A stretch of DNA of 64,000 nucleotides from Modicisalibacter ilicicola DSM 19980 (GTDB taxonomy: Bacteria > Pseudomonadota > Gammaproteobacteria > Pseudomonadales > Halomonadaceae). A program made the translations under genes and the position numbers. This document shows, in pieces, positions 48,455 to 58,276 of this stretch. The notes beneath the pieces are model-generated. The model saw only the letters and a list, made by a program, of their open reading frames with translations, was not told where the DNA came from and did not search any database. The stretch covers positions 29,984 to 93,983 of the forward strand of contig NZ_FQUJ01000007.1 in the NCBI RefSeq assembly GCF_900128925.1, written 5' to 3'. The first letter of the stretch is position 1. Each line of letters starts with the position of its first letter.

Positions 48455-48856
48455 CTACTTTTCCTCGGGCGCCTCGATGGGCCCCGCGGCCTCGCGCCAG
48501 GCCTCGAACCCGCCTCCGACATGGCACACCGGGCCGAACCCCATGCGCTGCAGCTGCTGGGCCGCCAGCGCCGAACGCTGCCCCTTGGCACAGAACAGCA
48601 CGTAACGATCGCCTCGGGCGAAGACCTCGCGATGGTAGGGTGACTCGGGGTCTACCCAGAACTCGAGCATGCCGCGGGGGGCGTGTACCGCGCCCGGCAC
48701 GCGCCCCTCGCGTCCCAGCTCCCGGATATCGCGAATATCGACGAAGGTCACGCCAGGCTGCCGATGGAGTTCCAGGGCCTCTTTTACCGTGAGCGTCTCG
48801 ATCTCGGCTTCCGCGTCGGCCACCAGGGCGGCGACCCCCTTGTGCAATGGTGCCAT
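48455..48856 (-). CDS. Rhodanese-like domain protein
   Basis: 133 aa, one rhodanese domain. VTFVDIRDIRELGREGRVPG, then the active-site loop CAKGQRS with Cys89, and GFGPVCHVGGGFEAWREA. It should carry a persulfide on Cys89 for sulfur transfer or detoxification; partner unknown. It starts 2 bp after the mmsB-like stop on the same strand, so it may be part of that transcript. Confidence 0.88.
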   Translation of the reverse strand: MAPLHKGVAALVADAEAEIETLTVKEALELHRQPGVTFVDIRDIRELGREGRVPGAVHAPRGMLEFWVDPESPYHREVFARGDRYVLFCAKGQRSALAAQQLQRMGFGPVCHVGGGFEAWREAAGPIEAPEEK

Positions 48857-48858
48857 GC

Positions 48859-49758
48859 TTACTCCTCGCCGGCTCGGTAGAAACGCTGGATGCTGGAGAA
48901 GTCGAGGCGGCCGCTGCCCTGGGCGGCGTGCTGCACGAACAGGTTGCGTGCCTGGGACCCCATCGGCACCGCTGCCCTGGATTCCAGGGCCATCTCCCAG
49001 GCCAGCCCCAGGTCCTTGGTCATCAGGTCGACCAGGAACCCACCCTGGTAATCGTTGGAGGCCGGCGCATTCTCCATGACTCCCGGCCAGGGATTGTAGA
49101 CATTGAGCGCCCAGTTGCCGCCGGAACTCTGCTTCATGATCTCGGACAGCACCGTCGGGTCGAGACCGTTCTTCACGCCCAAGGAAAGGGCCTCGGCGGT
49201 GCCGCTCATGAGAATGCCCAGCAGCATGTTGTTGCAGATCTTGGCGACCTGGCCGGCACCGCTCTCGCCGGCATGGAAGACATTCTTGCCCATCGCCTCG
49301 AGCACCGGCCTGGCCTGCGCGAAGCCGGCCTCGGAGCCGCCGACGATGAAGGTCAGGGTACCGGCCCTGGCGCCGCCCACCCCGCCGGAGACCGGGGCAT
49401 CCAGATATTCGAGACCGCGTTCACGGGCAGCCTCGGCCACCAGCCGCGCGTCCTCCGGTGCAATGGTCGAGGCGTCGATGAGCAACGGCTTGCCATCGAG
49501 TGCATCGAGCAGACTCGGCTGGTCTTCCCTGCCGAGATAGAGCCCCCGCACGTGGACGCCGGCGGGCAGCATCGAGACGACGACCTCGGCGCCCTGGGCG
49601 GCCTCGGCGGCGGAAGGCGCACGCCGAGCGCCGGCGGCTTCCAGGGTCTGGATGGCGGACTCGACCAGGTCGAAGACCACGACCTGGTGACCGGCCTTGA
49701 GCAGATTGGTGGCCATGGGCCCGCCCATGTTGCCCAGGCCGATGAAGGCGATTTGCAT
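48859..49758 (-). CDS. mmsB: 3-hydroxyisobutyrate dehydrogenase
   Basis: 299 aa. Rossmann start IAFIGLGNMGGPMATNLLKA, substrate-loop DAPVSGGVGGARAGTLTFIV and catalytic Lys173 (GQVAKICNNMLLG) match the beta-hydroxyacid dehydrogenase family, 3-hydroxyisobutyrate type. It oxidises 3-hydroxyisobutyrate to methylmalonate semialdehyde with NAD+ in valine breakdown. The usual next enzyme, MmsA, is not in the window. Confidence 0.92.
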   Translation of the reverse strand: MQIAFIGLGNMGGPMATNLLKAGHQVVVFDLVESAIQTLEAAGARRAPSAAEAAQGAEVVVSMLPAGVHVRGLYLGREDQPSLLDALDGKPLLIDASTIAPEDARLVAEAARERGLEYLDAPVSGGVGGARAGTLTFIVGGSEAGFAQARPVLEAMGKNVFHAGESGAGQVAKICNNMLLGILMSGTAEALSLGVKNGLDPTVLSEIMKQSSGGNWALNVYNPWPGVMENAPASNDYQGGFLVDLMTKDLGLAWEMALESRAAVPMGSQARNLFVQHAAQGSGRLDFSSIQRFYRAGEE

Positions 49759-49804
49759 AGACGTTGCTCCTCTGAAGCAGTTTGTTGTCGGGAATGCGCG
49801 AGCG

Positions 49805-50914
49805 TCAAAGATCCCTGAGCGGATGCGATTCGGGCGACCAGAGCGGACTCAGGAAGTCCTCGATATCGCGCTCCGGCACTCGGGCCACGTCGGCATGTGC
49901 CCACCGCGGGGTCTTGTCCTTGTCGACCAGCAAGGCGCGCACGCCCTCGGCAAGATCGCCATGGCGGCAGCACTGCACCGAGAGGTTGAGCTCGTCGCGA
50001 AAGGCATCCGCCAGGCTGGCGTGACGATGGCGCTTCAGCATGCGCCAGACCAGATGCGCGCTCATGGGGCATCCGACGGCCAGCCGCTGGCGATTGGCTG
50101 CCAGCCAGTCGTCGCTGACGTCATCGTCGAGAATGCGCGTGACGGCTTCATTGACCGTGGCGGCATCCAGCAAGGACTGAAGCCGATCGAGACGGGGCAG
50201 GACCTGCGCTTCGGGCGCCTCGCCGCGCGCTTCGAACTCCCGCAGCACGCTGCGCACGGCCGCCTCGGGGTCGCCGAGGTCGGCGCTCGCCAGGGCCGCG
50301 AGCACGTCCCGGCGCCGAGCGTGGGGAATCAGGCGATCGGCCAATCCGAGATCGAGGGCGTCCCGGGCGTTGAGTTGCGCGCCCGTCAGTCCCAGGTAGG
50401 CACCCACGCCGGGCGGCATGCGGTTCAGAAACCAGCTGGCGCCGATGTCCGGGTACAGGCCGATGGTGATCTCGGGCATGGCGATGCGGGTGGACTCGGT
50501 GGCGATGCGCTGACCGCCACCGGCCATCAGCCCCAACCCGCCTCCCATGACGATGCCGTTGCCCCACACGACCAGCGGCTTGGCACAGGTATGAATGCGA
50601 TAGTCGAGGCGATATTCGGCGCTGAAGTAGGCTTCGGCGAACGCGGCGGCTTCATCGACGTGCTTCGCCTCGGTCATGGCGCGATACAGCGCCACCACGT
50701 CGCCGCCGGCGCACAATGCCTTGTCGCCGGCCCCTTCTAGCCATATCGCCTTGATGCGGTCATCCCTGGACCAGGCCTCGAGCTTGTCCGTCAGCTGGCG
50801 AATCATCTCCAGGGAGAGCGCGTTGAGGGACTTGGGGGCATTGAGGGTGGCGACAGCGATGCATGCGCCGTCGGGGGTCGACAACTCATCGAACAGGATG
50901 GGCGATTCAGACAT
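49805..50914 (-). CDS. 3-hydroxyisobutyryl-CoA hydrolase (enoyl-CoA hydratase/isomerase family)
   Basis: 369 aa, about 100 residues longer than ordinary enoyl-CoA hydratases, as expected for the hydrolase subgroup. AGGDVVALYRAMTEA forms the oxyanion region, GNGIVMGGGLGLMAGGGQRI the second; MPEITIGLYPDIGASWFLNR is characteristic of HIBCH. It releases CoA from 3-hydroxyisobutyryl-CoA. Flanked by mmsB and the acyl-CoA dehydrogenase; a separate hydratase is not visible here. Confidence 0.9.
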   Translation of the reverse strand: MSESPILFDELSTPDGACIAVATLNAPKSLNALSLEMIRQLTDKLEAWSRDDRIKAIWLEGAGDKALCAGGDVVALYRAMTEAKHVDEAAAFAEAYFSAEYRLDYRIHTCAKPLVVWGNGIVMGGGLGLMAGGGQRIATESTRIAMPEITIGLYPDIGASWFLNRMPPGVGAYLGLTGAQLNARDALDLGLADRLIPHARRRDVLAALASADLGDPEAAVRSVLREFEARGEAPEAQVLPRLDRLQSLLDAATVNEAVTRILDDDVSDDWLAANRQRLAVGCPMSAHLVWRMLKRHRHASLADAFRDELNLSVQCCRHGDLAEGVRALLVDKDKTPRWAHADVARVPERDIEDFLSPLWSPESHPLRDL

Positions 50915-50944
50915 GCGGGATGCTTCCCTCTCGGCGTGATGGGT

Positions 50945-52114
50945 TCATTGTTGCAATGCGTCGACGGCACCTTCCGCGAACAGGCGCCGGGCGATGATCA
51001 GGCGCATGATCTCGTTGGTGCCTTCCAGGATCTGATGGACCCGGGTATCGCGCACCAGGCGTTCCAGTGGATACTCGCGGATGTACCCATAGCCGCCATG
51101 CAATTGCAGGGCCTCGTTGCAGATGGTGAAGCCGAGATCCGTCGCCAGGCGCTTGGCCATGGCGCAATGGGCCGGGGCCTGAGGATCGTCGTGATCCAGC
51201 CGCCAGGCCGCGTGGCGTACCATCAGGCGTGCGCTGACCAGTTCGGTGGCCATGTCGGCGAACTTGAACTGCAGCGCCTGGAACGTCGCCAACGAGCTCC
51301 CGAACTGCTTGCGCTCATGCAGGTACTCCCGGGAGAGCGCCAGGGCGTGCTGGGCAGCCCCCAGCGAACAGCTGGCGATGTTCAGGCGGCCGCCATCGAG
51401 CCCCTTCATGGCGAGCCGGAACCCCTCGCCTTCCTCGGCCAGGCGGTAGGTAGCAGGCACCCTCACGCCATCGAAGCTGACCAGTCGGGTCGGCTGGCTC
51501 TTCCAGCCCATCTTCTCTTCGTTCTTGCCATATTCGATGCCGGCGCTGTCCGCCGGCACCGCAAAGGCCGTGACGCCCCCGGCACCGGAGTCCGGCTCGC
51601 CGGTACGGGCCATGACCACCAGCATGTCCGTCGCTCCGGCTCCGGAGATGAACATCTTGCTGCCGGTGATCAGGTAGTCGTCCCCCTCGCGCACCGCCTT
51701 GGTGCGAAGGTTGGCGGCATCCGAACCGGCACCGGGTTCGGTCAGGCAGTAGGAGGCCAGACGTTCGCCGCTGATCAGCGCGGGAAGCCAGGCTTCGTGC
51801 AACACCTCGCCTCCCCAGTTGGCAATCATCCAGCTGGCCATGTTGTGGATGGTCAGGTAAGCGGTGGTCGAGATGCAGCCCTGGGCCAACTGCTCGAAGA
51901 TCAGGGAGGCGTCGAGTCGCGACAGACCCAGGCCGCCGTGAGCCTCATCGATGTAGATGGCCAGGAAACCCGCTTCCCCGGCACGCTTGATCACATCGAC
52001 CGGGAAGTGGGAGGTCGCATCCCACTCGGCCGCATGGGGAGCAAGTTCGACCCGGGCAAAATCGGCGGCCGCCTGCTGCAGCGCGCGCTGGTCGTCGTTA
52101 AGGGCAAAATCCAT
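50945..52114 (-). CDS. Acyl-CoA dehydrogenase, isobutyryl-CoA type
   Basis: 389 aa. FAD/substrate motifs LTEPGAGSDAANLRTKAV, SGAGATDMLVVMARTG and LQLHGGYGYIREYPLERLVR; the probable catalytic Glu is residue 364 in HQILEGTNEIMR. Placement with mmsB and the HIBCH gene points to isobutyryl-CoA in valine degradation; 2-methylacyl-CoA could be an alternative. First gene of the minus-strand operon, divergent from a MerR regulator with a LiuR-like site between. Confidence 0.88.
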   Translation of the reverse strand: MDFALNDDQRALQQAAADFARVELAPHAAEWDATSHFPVDVIKRAGEAGFLAIYIDEAHGGLGLSRLDASLIFEQLAQGCISTTAYLTIHNMASWMIANWGGEVLHEAWLPALISGERLASYCLTEPGAGSDAANLRTKAVREGDDYLITGSKMFISGAGATDMLVVMARTGEPDSGAGGVTAFAVPADSAGIEYGKNEEKMGWKSQPTRLVSFDGVRVPATYRLAEEGEGFRLAMKGLDGGRLNIASCSLGAAQHALALSREYLHERKQFGSSLATFQALQFKFADMATELVSARLMVRHAAWRLDHDDPQAPAHCAMAKRLATDLGFTICNEALQLHGGYGYIREYPLERLVRDTRVHQILEGTNEIMRLIIARRLFAEGAVDALQQ

Positions 52115-52212
52115 GACAGCCTTCCTCAGCGCAGTCGAAATCTAGAAAAGGGTACGTTGTCACTCACAACCTAGCATCTGCCGGTGCATAAAAAAGCTAC
52201 CGCTTAGTCTAC

Positions 52213-52228
52213 TTTACGTAAACGTCAA
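52213..52228. promoter_or_regulatory. LiuR-type MerR operator candidate
   Basis: TTTACGTAAACGTCAA contains the perfect palindrome TTTACGTAAA. It resembles the LiuR operator as I recall it from regulon reconstructions of branched-chain amino acid degradation. It lies 99 bp before the dehydrogenase start and 71 bp before the MerR gene, so both may be controlled. Confidence 0.6.
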
Positions 52229-52298
52229 GCTAGTCTAGCCTAGAGTCACCGGAAAAGACGATCACGACGTACGTCATCCATCACTCAAGGATAGCAGC

Positions 52299-52742
52299 AT
52301 GTCCGATGCGCCCCAGCCAGCCACCCTCGAGCGCAGCACCTCATCGCGACGCAGCTACACGATCGGCGAACTCGCCAAGGTGTTCGAGGTCACGCCGCGC
52401 ACCATCCGCTTCTACGAACAGGAGGGGCTGCTGACCCCGGAGCGCCGTGGCCGCAACCGGGTCTATCATGAGAAGGATCGGGTGCGATTGAAACTGACCC
52501 TGCGCGGCAAGCGCCTCGGCTTTTCCCTGGCGGAGATTCGCGAGGTGATACAACTCTACGACCGGGCCCCGGACGGCGACGAGCGCCAGTTGCAGCGTCT
52601 GCTCGACATCCTGGCCGAGAAGCGCCTGGCCATGCAGCAGCAGCTGGAAGACATCCGGGTGCTGCAGCAGGAGCTGGATGATGTCGAGACCCGCTGTCGC
52701 GAATCGCTCCAGGTACTCAAGGCGGCTCGCGGCAAACGCTGA
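52299..52742 (+). CDS. MerR-family regulator, LiuR-like
   Basis: 147 aa. The N-terminal winged helix SYTIGELAKVFEVTPRTIRF with YEQEGLLTPERRGRNR is standard MerR; a coiled coil follows (LLDILAEKRLAMQQQLEDIR) and there are few cysteines, so metal sensing is unlikely. Its place between an isobutyryl-CoA dehydrogenase and an acyl-CoA synthetase suggests LiuR, the branched-chain catabolism regulator. Confidence 0.85.
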   Translation: MSDAPQPATLERSTSSRRSYTIGELAKVFEVTPRTIRFYEQEGLLTPERRGRNRVYHEKDRVRLKLTLRGKRLGFSLAEIREVIQLYDRAPDGDERQLQRLLDILAEKRLAMQQQLEDIRVLQQELDDVETRCRESLQVLKAARGKR

Positions 52743-52802
52743 GCCTCACTCCGACACGCCCGATATCCGTGTGATTCTGCCCGTCAACAACAAGCAGGAA
52801 GC

Positions 52803-54524
52803 ATGATGACACAGCACGCCAACACCTCCACCGAAAGCGCCCTCTCCCGTCATGCCAGCTATGCCAGCGGCATCGGCGAACTTCCCCTGAAAGGTCAGAC
52901 CATCGGGGACTGCTTCGACGACACCGTGGCGCGCCACGGAGATCGAGAAGCCCTCATCAGTCGCCATCAGGGGCTGCGCTACACCTGGCGCGAACTGCAG
53001 ACAGAGGTCGAACGCGCCGCCCGCGCCCTGCTCGCCATCGGCGTGACCAAGGGAGAGCGCGTCGGCATCTGGGCACCCAACTGCGCCGAGTGGACGATCA
53101 CCCAATTTGCCACGGCGAAGATCGGCGCGGTCCTGGTCAACATCAACCCCAGCTACCGCACCCACGAGCTCGAGTACGCACTCGGGCAATCGGGCACCTC
53201 GACGCTGATTTTGCAGGGGGAGTTCAAGGCCTCGAACTATGTCGAGATGGTCACCGAACTGGTACCGGGACTGGCCAGCGACGGTTCGGGCAACCACGAC
53301 GACTCGCGCCTGCCCAGCCTGCAGCGCGTGGTCTGTCTCGATGCCGGCCTCGCCAAGCCGGGCATGATGAGCTGGCAGGCACTGCTGGAACGCGCGGACG
53401 AAGTCGCGCCCGAAGCGCTGTCAGAGCTGCAGTCCACCCTGCAGTTCGACGAACCGATCAATATCCAGTACACCTCCGGCACCACCGGCGCGCCCAAGGG
53501 GGCGACGCTGTCCCACCACAACATCCTCAACAACGGCTTCTTCGTCGCCGAGCGCATCCGGCTGACCCACGAGGATCGCATGGTGATCCCGGTGCCGCTC
53601 TACCACTGCTTCGGCATGGTCATGGGCAACCTGGGATGCATGACCCATGGCGCCGCCATGATCTACCCCGGCGAAGGATTCGATCCCCTGGCGACACTGC
53701 AGGCGGTCAGCGAAGAGCGTGGCACCGCCCTGTATGGGGTGCCGACCATGTTCATCGCCGAACTCGAGCATCCCGAATTCGCCAGCTTCGACCTGAGTTC
53801 GCTGCGTACCGGCATCATGGCCGGTTCGATCTGCCCCATCGAGGTGATGCGTCAGGTCATCGACAAGATGCACATGAAGGAAGTCAGCATCTGCTACGGC
53901 ATGACCGAGACCAGCCCGGTCAGCCTGCAGACCCAGACCGACGCGCCGCTGGACAAGCGGGTGACCACGGTGGGCACCATCCATCCGCACATCGAGGTCA
54001 AGCTGGTCGACCCTTCCACCGGGGCGGTGGTTCCGCGAGGCGAGAAAGGCGAGCTGTGCACCCGCGGCTACAGCGTGATGCTCGGCTACTGGGACAATCG
54101 CGAGGCCACCGACAAGGCCATCGATCCGGCCGGATGGATGCACACCGGCGATCTCGCGATCATGGACGACGAGGGCTATACCACCATCGTCGGGCGCATC
54201 AAGGACATGATCATCCGCGGGGGCGAGAACGTCTATCCTCGCGAGATCGAGGATTTCCTCTATACCCATCCGGCGATTTCCGACGTGCAGGTGATCGGCG
54301 TGCCCGACGAGAAGTACGGCGAGGAGATCATGGCCTGGGTCAAGCTGGTCGACGGCGAGACCCTCGACGAGGAGGGCCTGCGCGACTTCTGCAAGGGCCA
54401 GATCGCCCACTACAAGGTGCCGCGCTACGTCAAGTTCGTCGACGCCTTCCCCATGACCGTGACGGGCAAGATCCAGAAGTTCAAGATGCGCGAAGAGGCC
54501 ACGCACGAACTGGGCTTGAAGTAG
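52803..54524 (+). CDS. AMP-forming acyl-CoA synthetase
   Basis: 573 aa, ANL superfamily. The phosphate loop [34 protein letters not shown] (A5) and [20 protein letters not shown] (A8) are intact, with the C-terminal Lys in [11 protein letters not shown]. The similarity is to medium/short-chain fatty-acyl-CoA synthases. It lies 60 bp after the MerR gene, so a branched or short-chain acyl substrate is plausible. ATG at 52803 (an ATG at 52806 is equivalent). Confidence 0.9.
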   Translation: MMTQHANTSTESALSRHASYASGIGELPLKGQTIGDCFDDTVARHGDREALISRHQGLRYTWRELQTEVERAARALLAIGVTKGERVGIWAPNCAEWTITQFATAKIGAVLVNINPSYRTHELEYALGQSGTSTLILQGEFKASNYVEMVTELVPGLASDGSGNHDDSRLPSLQRVVCLDAGLAKPGMMSWQALLERADEVAPEALSELQSTLQFDEPINIQYTSGTTGAPKGATLSHHNILNNGFFVAERIRLTHEDRMVIPVPLYHCFGMVMGNLGCMTHGAAMIYPGEGFDPLATLQAVSEERGTALYGVPTMFIAELEHPEFASFDLSSLRTGIMAGSICPIEVMRQVIDKMHMKEVSICYGMTETSPVSLQTQTDAPLDKRVTTVGTIHPHIEVKLVDPSTGAVVPRGEKGELCTRGYSVMLGYWDNREATDKAIDPAGWMHTGDLAIMDDEGYTTIVGRIKDMIIRGGENVYPREIEDFLYTHPAISDVQVIGVPDEKYGEEIMAWVKLVDGETLDEEGLRDFCKGQIAHYKVPRYVKFVDAFPMTVTGKIQKFKMREEATHELGLK

Positions 54525-54550
54525 CAGCCCGCCGCCACTCTGAAGCCGCA

Positions 54551-54576
54551 CCGCCCGACGCCTTGCGCTCGGGCGG
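54551..54576. terminator. Hairpin between acyl-CoA synthetase and hpt
   Basis: CCGCCCGA, 10-base loop, TCGGGCGG between two convergent genes. No clear T run follows on either strand, so termination is only likely. Confidence 0.4.
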
Positions 54577-54608
54577 CGTCGTTCACGTCGCCAGCAGCGT
54601 CGATTCCC

Positions 54609-55193
54609 CTACATGCCTTTTGGGGCGAAGATTCCCGGCGCGTTGCGCCAGTACCCCTTGTAGTCCATGCCGAAGCCGAATACGTAACGGTCCTCGACCT
54701 CCAGGCTGCAATAGTCTGCGGTGAGCCCCGGCACCGCCTTGCGCTCATGGCGTTTGTCGACCAGTACGGCGGTGGAAATGCTTGCCGCCTGGGCCTCGCG
54801 GCAATAGTTGAGAATGGCCGCCAGGGTCGTGCCTTCGTCGAGAATGTCATCGACGATCACCACATGGCGCCCGGCCATGGGAATCTCCGGCGAGACCCGC
54901 CAGAACAGCTCGCCACCCCGGGTGCCGCCACGATAGCGGGTCGCGTGCAGGTAATCGACCTCGAGCGGGAAACCCAGCCGGGTAAGCAGATGCCCGGTCG
55001 TGATCAGGCCTCCGTTCATGACGCAGTAGAAGACCGGCAGCTTGTCTCCGAGGTTGCGGGTGATCTCCTCCGCCATGCGATCGAGGGCGCGTTCGACCTG
55101 CTCCTGGGTGATCAGGCAGTCGGCGTTCTCCATGAGATCGCGCATGGTGGTCAAGGATTCGTGATAGTCGGTGTCGAGTTTAGGCATCGGCAT
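54609..55193 (-). CDS. hpt: Hypoxanthine-guanine phosphoribosyltransferase
   Basis: 194 aa. PRPP-binding loop VVIVDDILDEGTTLAAIL and a purine-side DYCSLEVEDRYVFGFGMDYK; the flexible loop is HATRYRGGTRGG. Salvages hypoxanthine and guanine. Its start overlaps the end of the MscS gene by 14 bp (8 bp if MPKLD is used). Confidence 0.92.
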   Translation of the reverse strand: MPMPKLDTDYHESLTTMRDLMENADCLITQEQVERALDRMAEEITRNLGDKLPVFYCVMNGGLITTGHLLTRLGFPLEVDYLHATRYRGGTRGGELFWRVSPEIPMAGRHVVIVDDILDEGTTLAAILNYCREAQAASISTAVLVDKRHERKAVPGLTADYCSLEVEDRYVFGFGMDYKGYWRNAPGIFAPKGM

Positions 55194-56448
55194 CCTGATT
55201 GCTTGCGTTTGCAGAAGCGTCGTCCGCCTCTCCCCGGGTGGGCGAGGCGGCGCGCTGAGATGAAGCGCCGGTGTCGCGCTTGTCGGATTTCGTCCGCGGC
55301 GAGTCTTCGTCGCTGGTCTCGCGCTCTGGGGGCTCGTCGCGATCGAGGGTCAACGAGTCGGCCATGTGCAGCTCCCGGGCGGGCATGGCGATGTCGGCTC
55401 CCGCCTCGTCGACGATCGTGGCGATGCGCAGCAGTATGTCCTGCTTGATATCCAGATGCTCCGCCCAGTCCGTGGTTCGGGTGTAGGCATAGATCACGAT
55501 ATCGAGGGAATAGGCTCCGAAGGCCTCGAAATTGACCAGCATGAAGTTGTCCTGGTCGATCGACTCGTGCTCCTTGAGCATGTCGCGAATACGCGTGACG
55601 ATGCCTTCGACCTGGGCGATGTCCCGATAGCGGAGGCCAACGGTCTCGTAGATACGGCGATTGAGCATGCGCGACGGGTTGACGACCGCTATCGAGCTGA
55701 ACAGCATGTTGGGGATATAGAGCGGGCGCAGGTCGAAGGTGCGGATCCTCGTCAGACGCCAGCCGATGTCCTCCACGGTGCCTTCGAGTTCACGGTCCGG
55801 CGAACTGATCCAGTCGCCGACCTTGAACGGATTGTCCAGATGAATGGCCAGGCCGCCGAAGAAGTTGGCCAGTATATCGCGCAGGGCGAAACCGACGACC
55901 AGCCCCCCCAGGCCACCGAAGGCAAGCAGGCCGGACAGCGACATGCCCAGCGCCTCGAGTATCGCCAATGCCACCACCGCCAGGATGACGGCCCCCAGCA
56001 ACTTGCTGATCGCCGAGGCGGTGGAGGCATCCACCGGCTTGGCCCTGTGGCGCGCGTGGGGAGCCATCAACCGCCGCTTGATCTGTCGCACCAGACGGAT
56101 ACCGGTCCAGCCCAGCATCAATAGCACGAACACCCACAATGCCTTGGGCGCGTGTTGAACCACCCATTCCAGCTGCAACCGCGCAGCGGCGAGACTCGCC
56201 AGGGCGATGATGGCGCCCCCCCAGATGCCCACCCACAGCGGACGACGCAACGCCTCCAGGATCACGTCGTCCCAGCGGCTGTGACTCTTCTCCAGCAGGG
56301 AAATCAGCCGCCACAGCACCAGACGCAGAAACAGGTCGGCGATCAGCGCGAGCACCACGATGACCGTCGGCGCCAGCAGCCAGGATGGCAGGCCAAAGGC
56401 GGTCTGGAACCACTGCTCGATCGGATCGAGAACTTGCAGCACGCTCAA
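55180..56448 (-). CDS. Mechanosensitive ion channel, MscS family
   Basis: 422 aa. Three to four hydrophobic helices in the first 200 residues, then the pore helix and beta domain: MSLSGLLAFGGLGGLVVGFA, LRDILANFFGGLAIHLDNPF and KVGDWISS are the MscS signature. The cytoplasmic cage follows and a charged, low-complexity tail (about 60 residues: RDEPPERETSDEDSPRTKSD) ends it. It releases solutes on osmotic downshift. It overlaps the nagZ stop by 4 bp and hpt by 14 bp. Confidence 0.9.
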   Translation of the reverse strand: MSVLQVLDPIEQWFQTAFGLPSWLLAPTVIVVLALIADLFLRLVLWRLISLLEKSHSRWDDVILEALRRPLWVGIWGGAIIALASLAAARLQLEWVVQHAPKALWVFVLLMLGWTGIRLVRQIKRRLMAPHARHRAKPVDASTASAISKLLGAVILAVVALAILEALGMSLSGLLAFGGLGGLVVGFALRDILANFFGGLAIHLDNPFKVGDWISSPDRELEGTVEDIGWRLTRIRTFDLRPLYIPNMLFSSIAVVNPSRMLNRRIYETVGLRYRDIAQVEGIVTRIRDMLKEHESIDQDNFMLVNFEAFGAYSLDIVIYAYTRTTDWAEHLDIKQDILLRIATIVDEAGADIAMPARELHMADSLTLDRDEPPERETSDEDSPRTKSDKRDTGASSQRAASPTRGEADDASANASNQDADA

Positions 56449-57482
56449 CTCCCTTCAGCGCTTTCCACGGGTGTGTCGGCCAACGCCTCGAGGCGGGCGT
56501 GCACCCGGCGCCAGCGGCTCAATGCCGGCAGGGTATCGAGGCCGGGGCGCGAGCGCCCGTAACGCAACCGGGCCTGACGCCGGGACTCACGCCCGGTACA
56601 CGCATCGGCCACCGCCAGGGCGGCATCGCGGTCGTTGCACACCAGCACCATGTCGCATCCCGCATTCAACGCCGCCAGCGCGCGGGCATCGGGACCGCCC
56701 GCCACGTGAGCGCCGGCCATGGAAAGATCGTCGGAGAAGATCGCCCCCTTGAACCCCAATTCCTCGCGCAACAGACCCAGCCAACACGGCGAGAACCCGG
56801 CGGGACGCTCGTCGAAGCTGCGGTAGACGACGTGCGCCGGCATCACGCCGTCCAGACGACTCGCCAGGGATGCAAAGGGCACCAGATCGTGCTCGCGCAA
56901 CGCCCGCAGGGGGCGATCGTCGACGGGCAGTTCGAGATGCGAATCCGCGGCAACACTGCCATGCCCGGGGAAATGCTTGCCGATGGCAGCCATCCCCGCT
57001 TCGTGCAGACCATCGATGAAGGCGCCCCCCATGGCCGCAACGGCCTGGGGATCGCTGGAAAAGCTGCGATCGCCGATCACGCTGGAGCGTCCGGTATCGA
57101 CATCGAGTACCGGCGCGAAGGAGACATCCAATCCACAGGCGGCCATCTCCATGCCGAGTAGCCAGCCGGCATCCTGGCACAGTTGCAGGCACCCCTGGGG
57201 ATCATCCGGATAACAACGCCCCAGCCGGGCCATGGACGGCATGCGGGTCACGCCCTGGCGCAAGCGCTGCACGCGTCCTCCCTCCTGGTCTATGCCGAGC
57301 AGTATTTCCGGACGGATGCGGCGAATCGAGGCACAGAGCTCGATGACCTGCTCGGCATCGACGATGTTGCGCGCGAAGAGTATGACGCCACCGACTTCAG
57401 GCCGTGCCAGCAATGTCTCTTCCGCACGGGACAGCGAGATTCCTTCGAGATCCAGCATCACCGGGCCGAGAGGTTGGGTCAT
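56445..57482 (-). CDS. nagZ: Beta-N-acetylhexosaminidase NagZ
   Basis: 345 aa from the ATG at 57482 (MTQPLGPVMLDLEGISLSRA). Glycoside hydrolase family 3: LGIDQEGGRVQRLRQGVTRM, then IGKHFPGHGSVAADSHLELP with the His-Asp catalytic loop, and GVMPAHVVYRSFDERPAGFS. It removes GlcNAc from anhydromuropeptides in wall recycling. AGAGGA lies 8 bp before the ATG; the upstream extension to 57533 is unlikely. Next to psrA and lexA, as in Pseudomonas. Confidence 0.94.
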   Translation of the reverse strand: MTQPLGPVMLDLEGISLSRAEETLLARPEVGGVILFARNIVDAEQVIELCASIRRIRPEILLGIDQEGGRVQRLRQGVTRMPSMARLGRCYPDDPQGCLQLCQDAGWLLGMEMAACGLDVSFAPVLDVDTGRSSVIGDRSFSSDPQAVAAMGGAFIDGLHEAGMAAIGKHFPGHGSVAADSHLELPVDDRPLRALREHDLVPFASLASRLDGVMPAHVVYRSFDERPAGFSPCWLGLLREELGFKGAIFSDDLSMAGAHVAGGPDARALAALNAGCDMVLVCNDRDAALAVADACTGRESRRQARLRYGRSRPGLDTLPALSRWRRVHARLEALADTPVESAEGS

Positions 57483-57595
57483 GATCGGTTCCTCTTGCGT
57501 GAAGGGGGCTGATTCTAGAGCAAAGGCCGGCATGGCGACAGACAGGCGCCCTCAACCCCGTGTCCAATCCATCGTGCGTATTGTCCGATCAAGGA

Positions 57596-58255
57596 TCATC
57601 GACTCGAGGCGCCGGCTGCCTCAGGGAGCGGCGCATTCATGCCGGCCACGACCACGGGCCTCAGGCGATGGATCAGGTCGCGAACGGTGACCTGCTCGCC
57701 ATAGTCCTTCTCGGCAATGTCGCGCAGGGCATCGAGTCCCGAAAGGGTAAAGATCACCGTACCCAGCATGAAATGCAACCGCCAGAAGCGTTCCGCATCG
57801 GGCAGCTCCGGCGTGGCACGGCGCACCAGCTCGCTGAAGCGCATGAAGACGCTACCGTAGTGCTGCTGAATGTAGCGGCGCAGATGCCCTTGAGCCTGGG
57901 TATAGGCCAGCCCCAGCAGGCGAATGAACACCCGGAGACTATTGCGCTCGGCCGGCACCTCCAGAACCGTGCGCGCCATGCTTTCGAGCAGCACCTCGAG
58001 CGGAATGGGCCGATCGCCGTAGTGCGCTTCGAGATCGTCCAGCGCGGTATGGAAGCGCTCGGTGAAGGGATCGAGATAACGGGCGAAGACCGCCTGGATC
58101 AACGCTTTCTTGGAACCGAAGTGGTAGTTTACCGCCGCCAGATTGACCTTCGCCTTGCTGGTGATATTGCGTAATGAGGTCTCGGCGAAACCGCGCTCGG
58201 CAAACAGCACCTCGGCAGTATTCAGGATGCGTGTCACGGTGTCGGTCTGGGCCAT
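57596..58255 (-). CDS. psrA: TetR-family regulator PsrA
   Basis: 219 aa. The helix-turn-helix ETSLRNITSKAKVNLAAVNY with HFGSKKALIQAVFARYLDPF is close to Pseudomonas PsrA, and the gene sits between nagZ and lexA as there. PsrA senses long-chain fatty acids and controls beta-oxidation genes and rpoS. A palindrome of the PsrA type lies 22-35 bp before its start, pointing to autorepression. Confidence 0.88.
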   Translation of the reverse strand: MAQTDTVTRILNTAEVLFAERGFAETSLRNITSKAKVNLAAVNYHFGSKKALIQAVFARYLDPFTERFHTALDDLEAHYGDRPIPLEVLLESMARTVLEVPAERNSLRVFIRLLGLAYTQAQGHLRRYIQQHYGSVFMRFSELVRRATPELPDAERFWRLHFMLGTVIFTLSGLDALRDIAEKDYGEQVTVRDLIHRLRPVVVAGMNAPLPEAAGASSR

Positions 58256-58276
58256 GGGGTCATCTCTTTATTTTAG

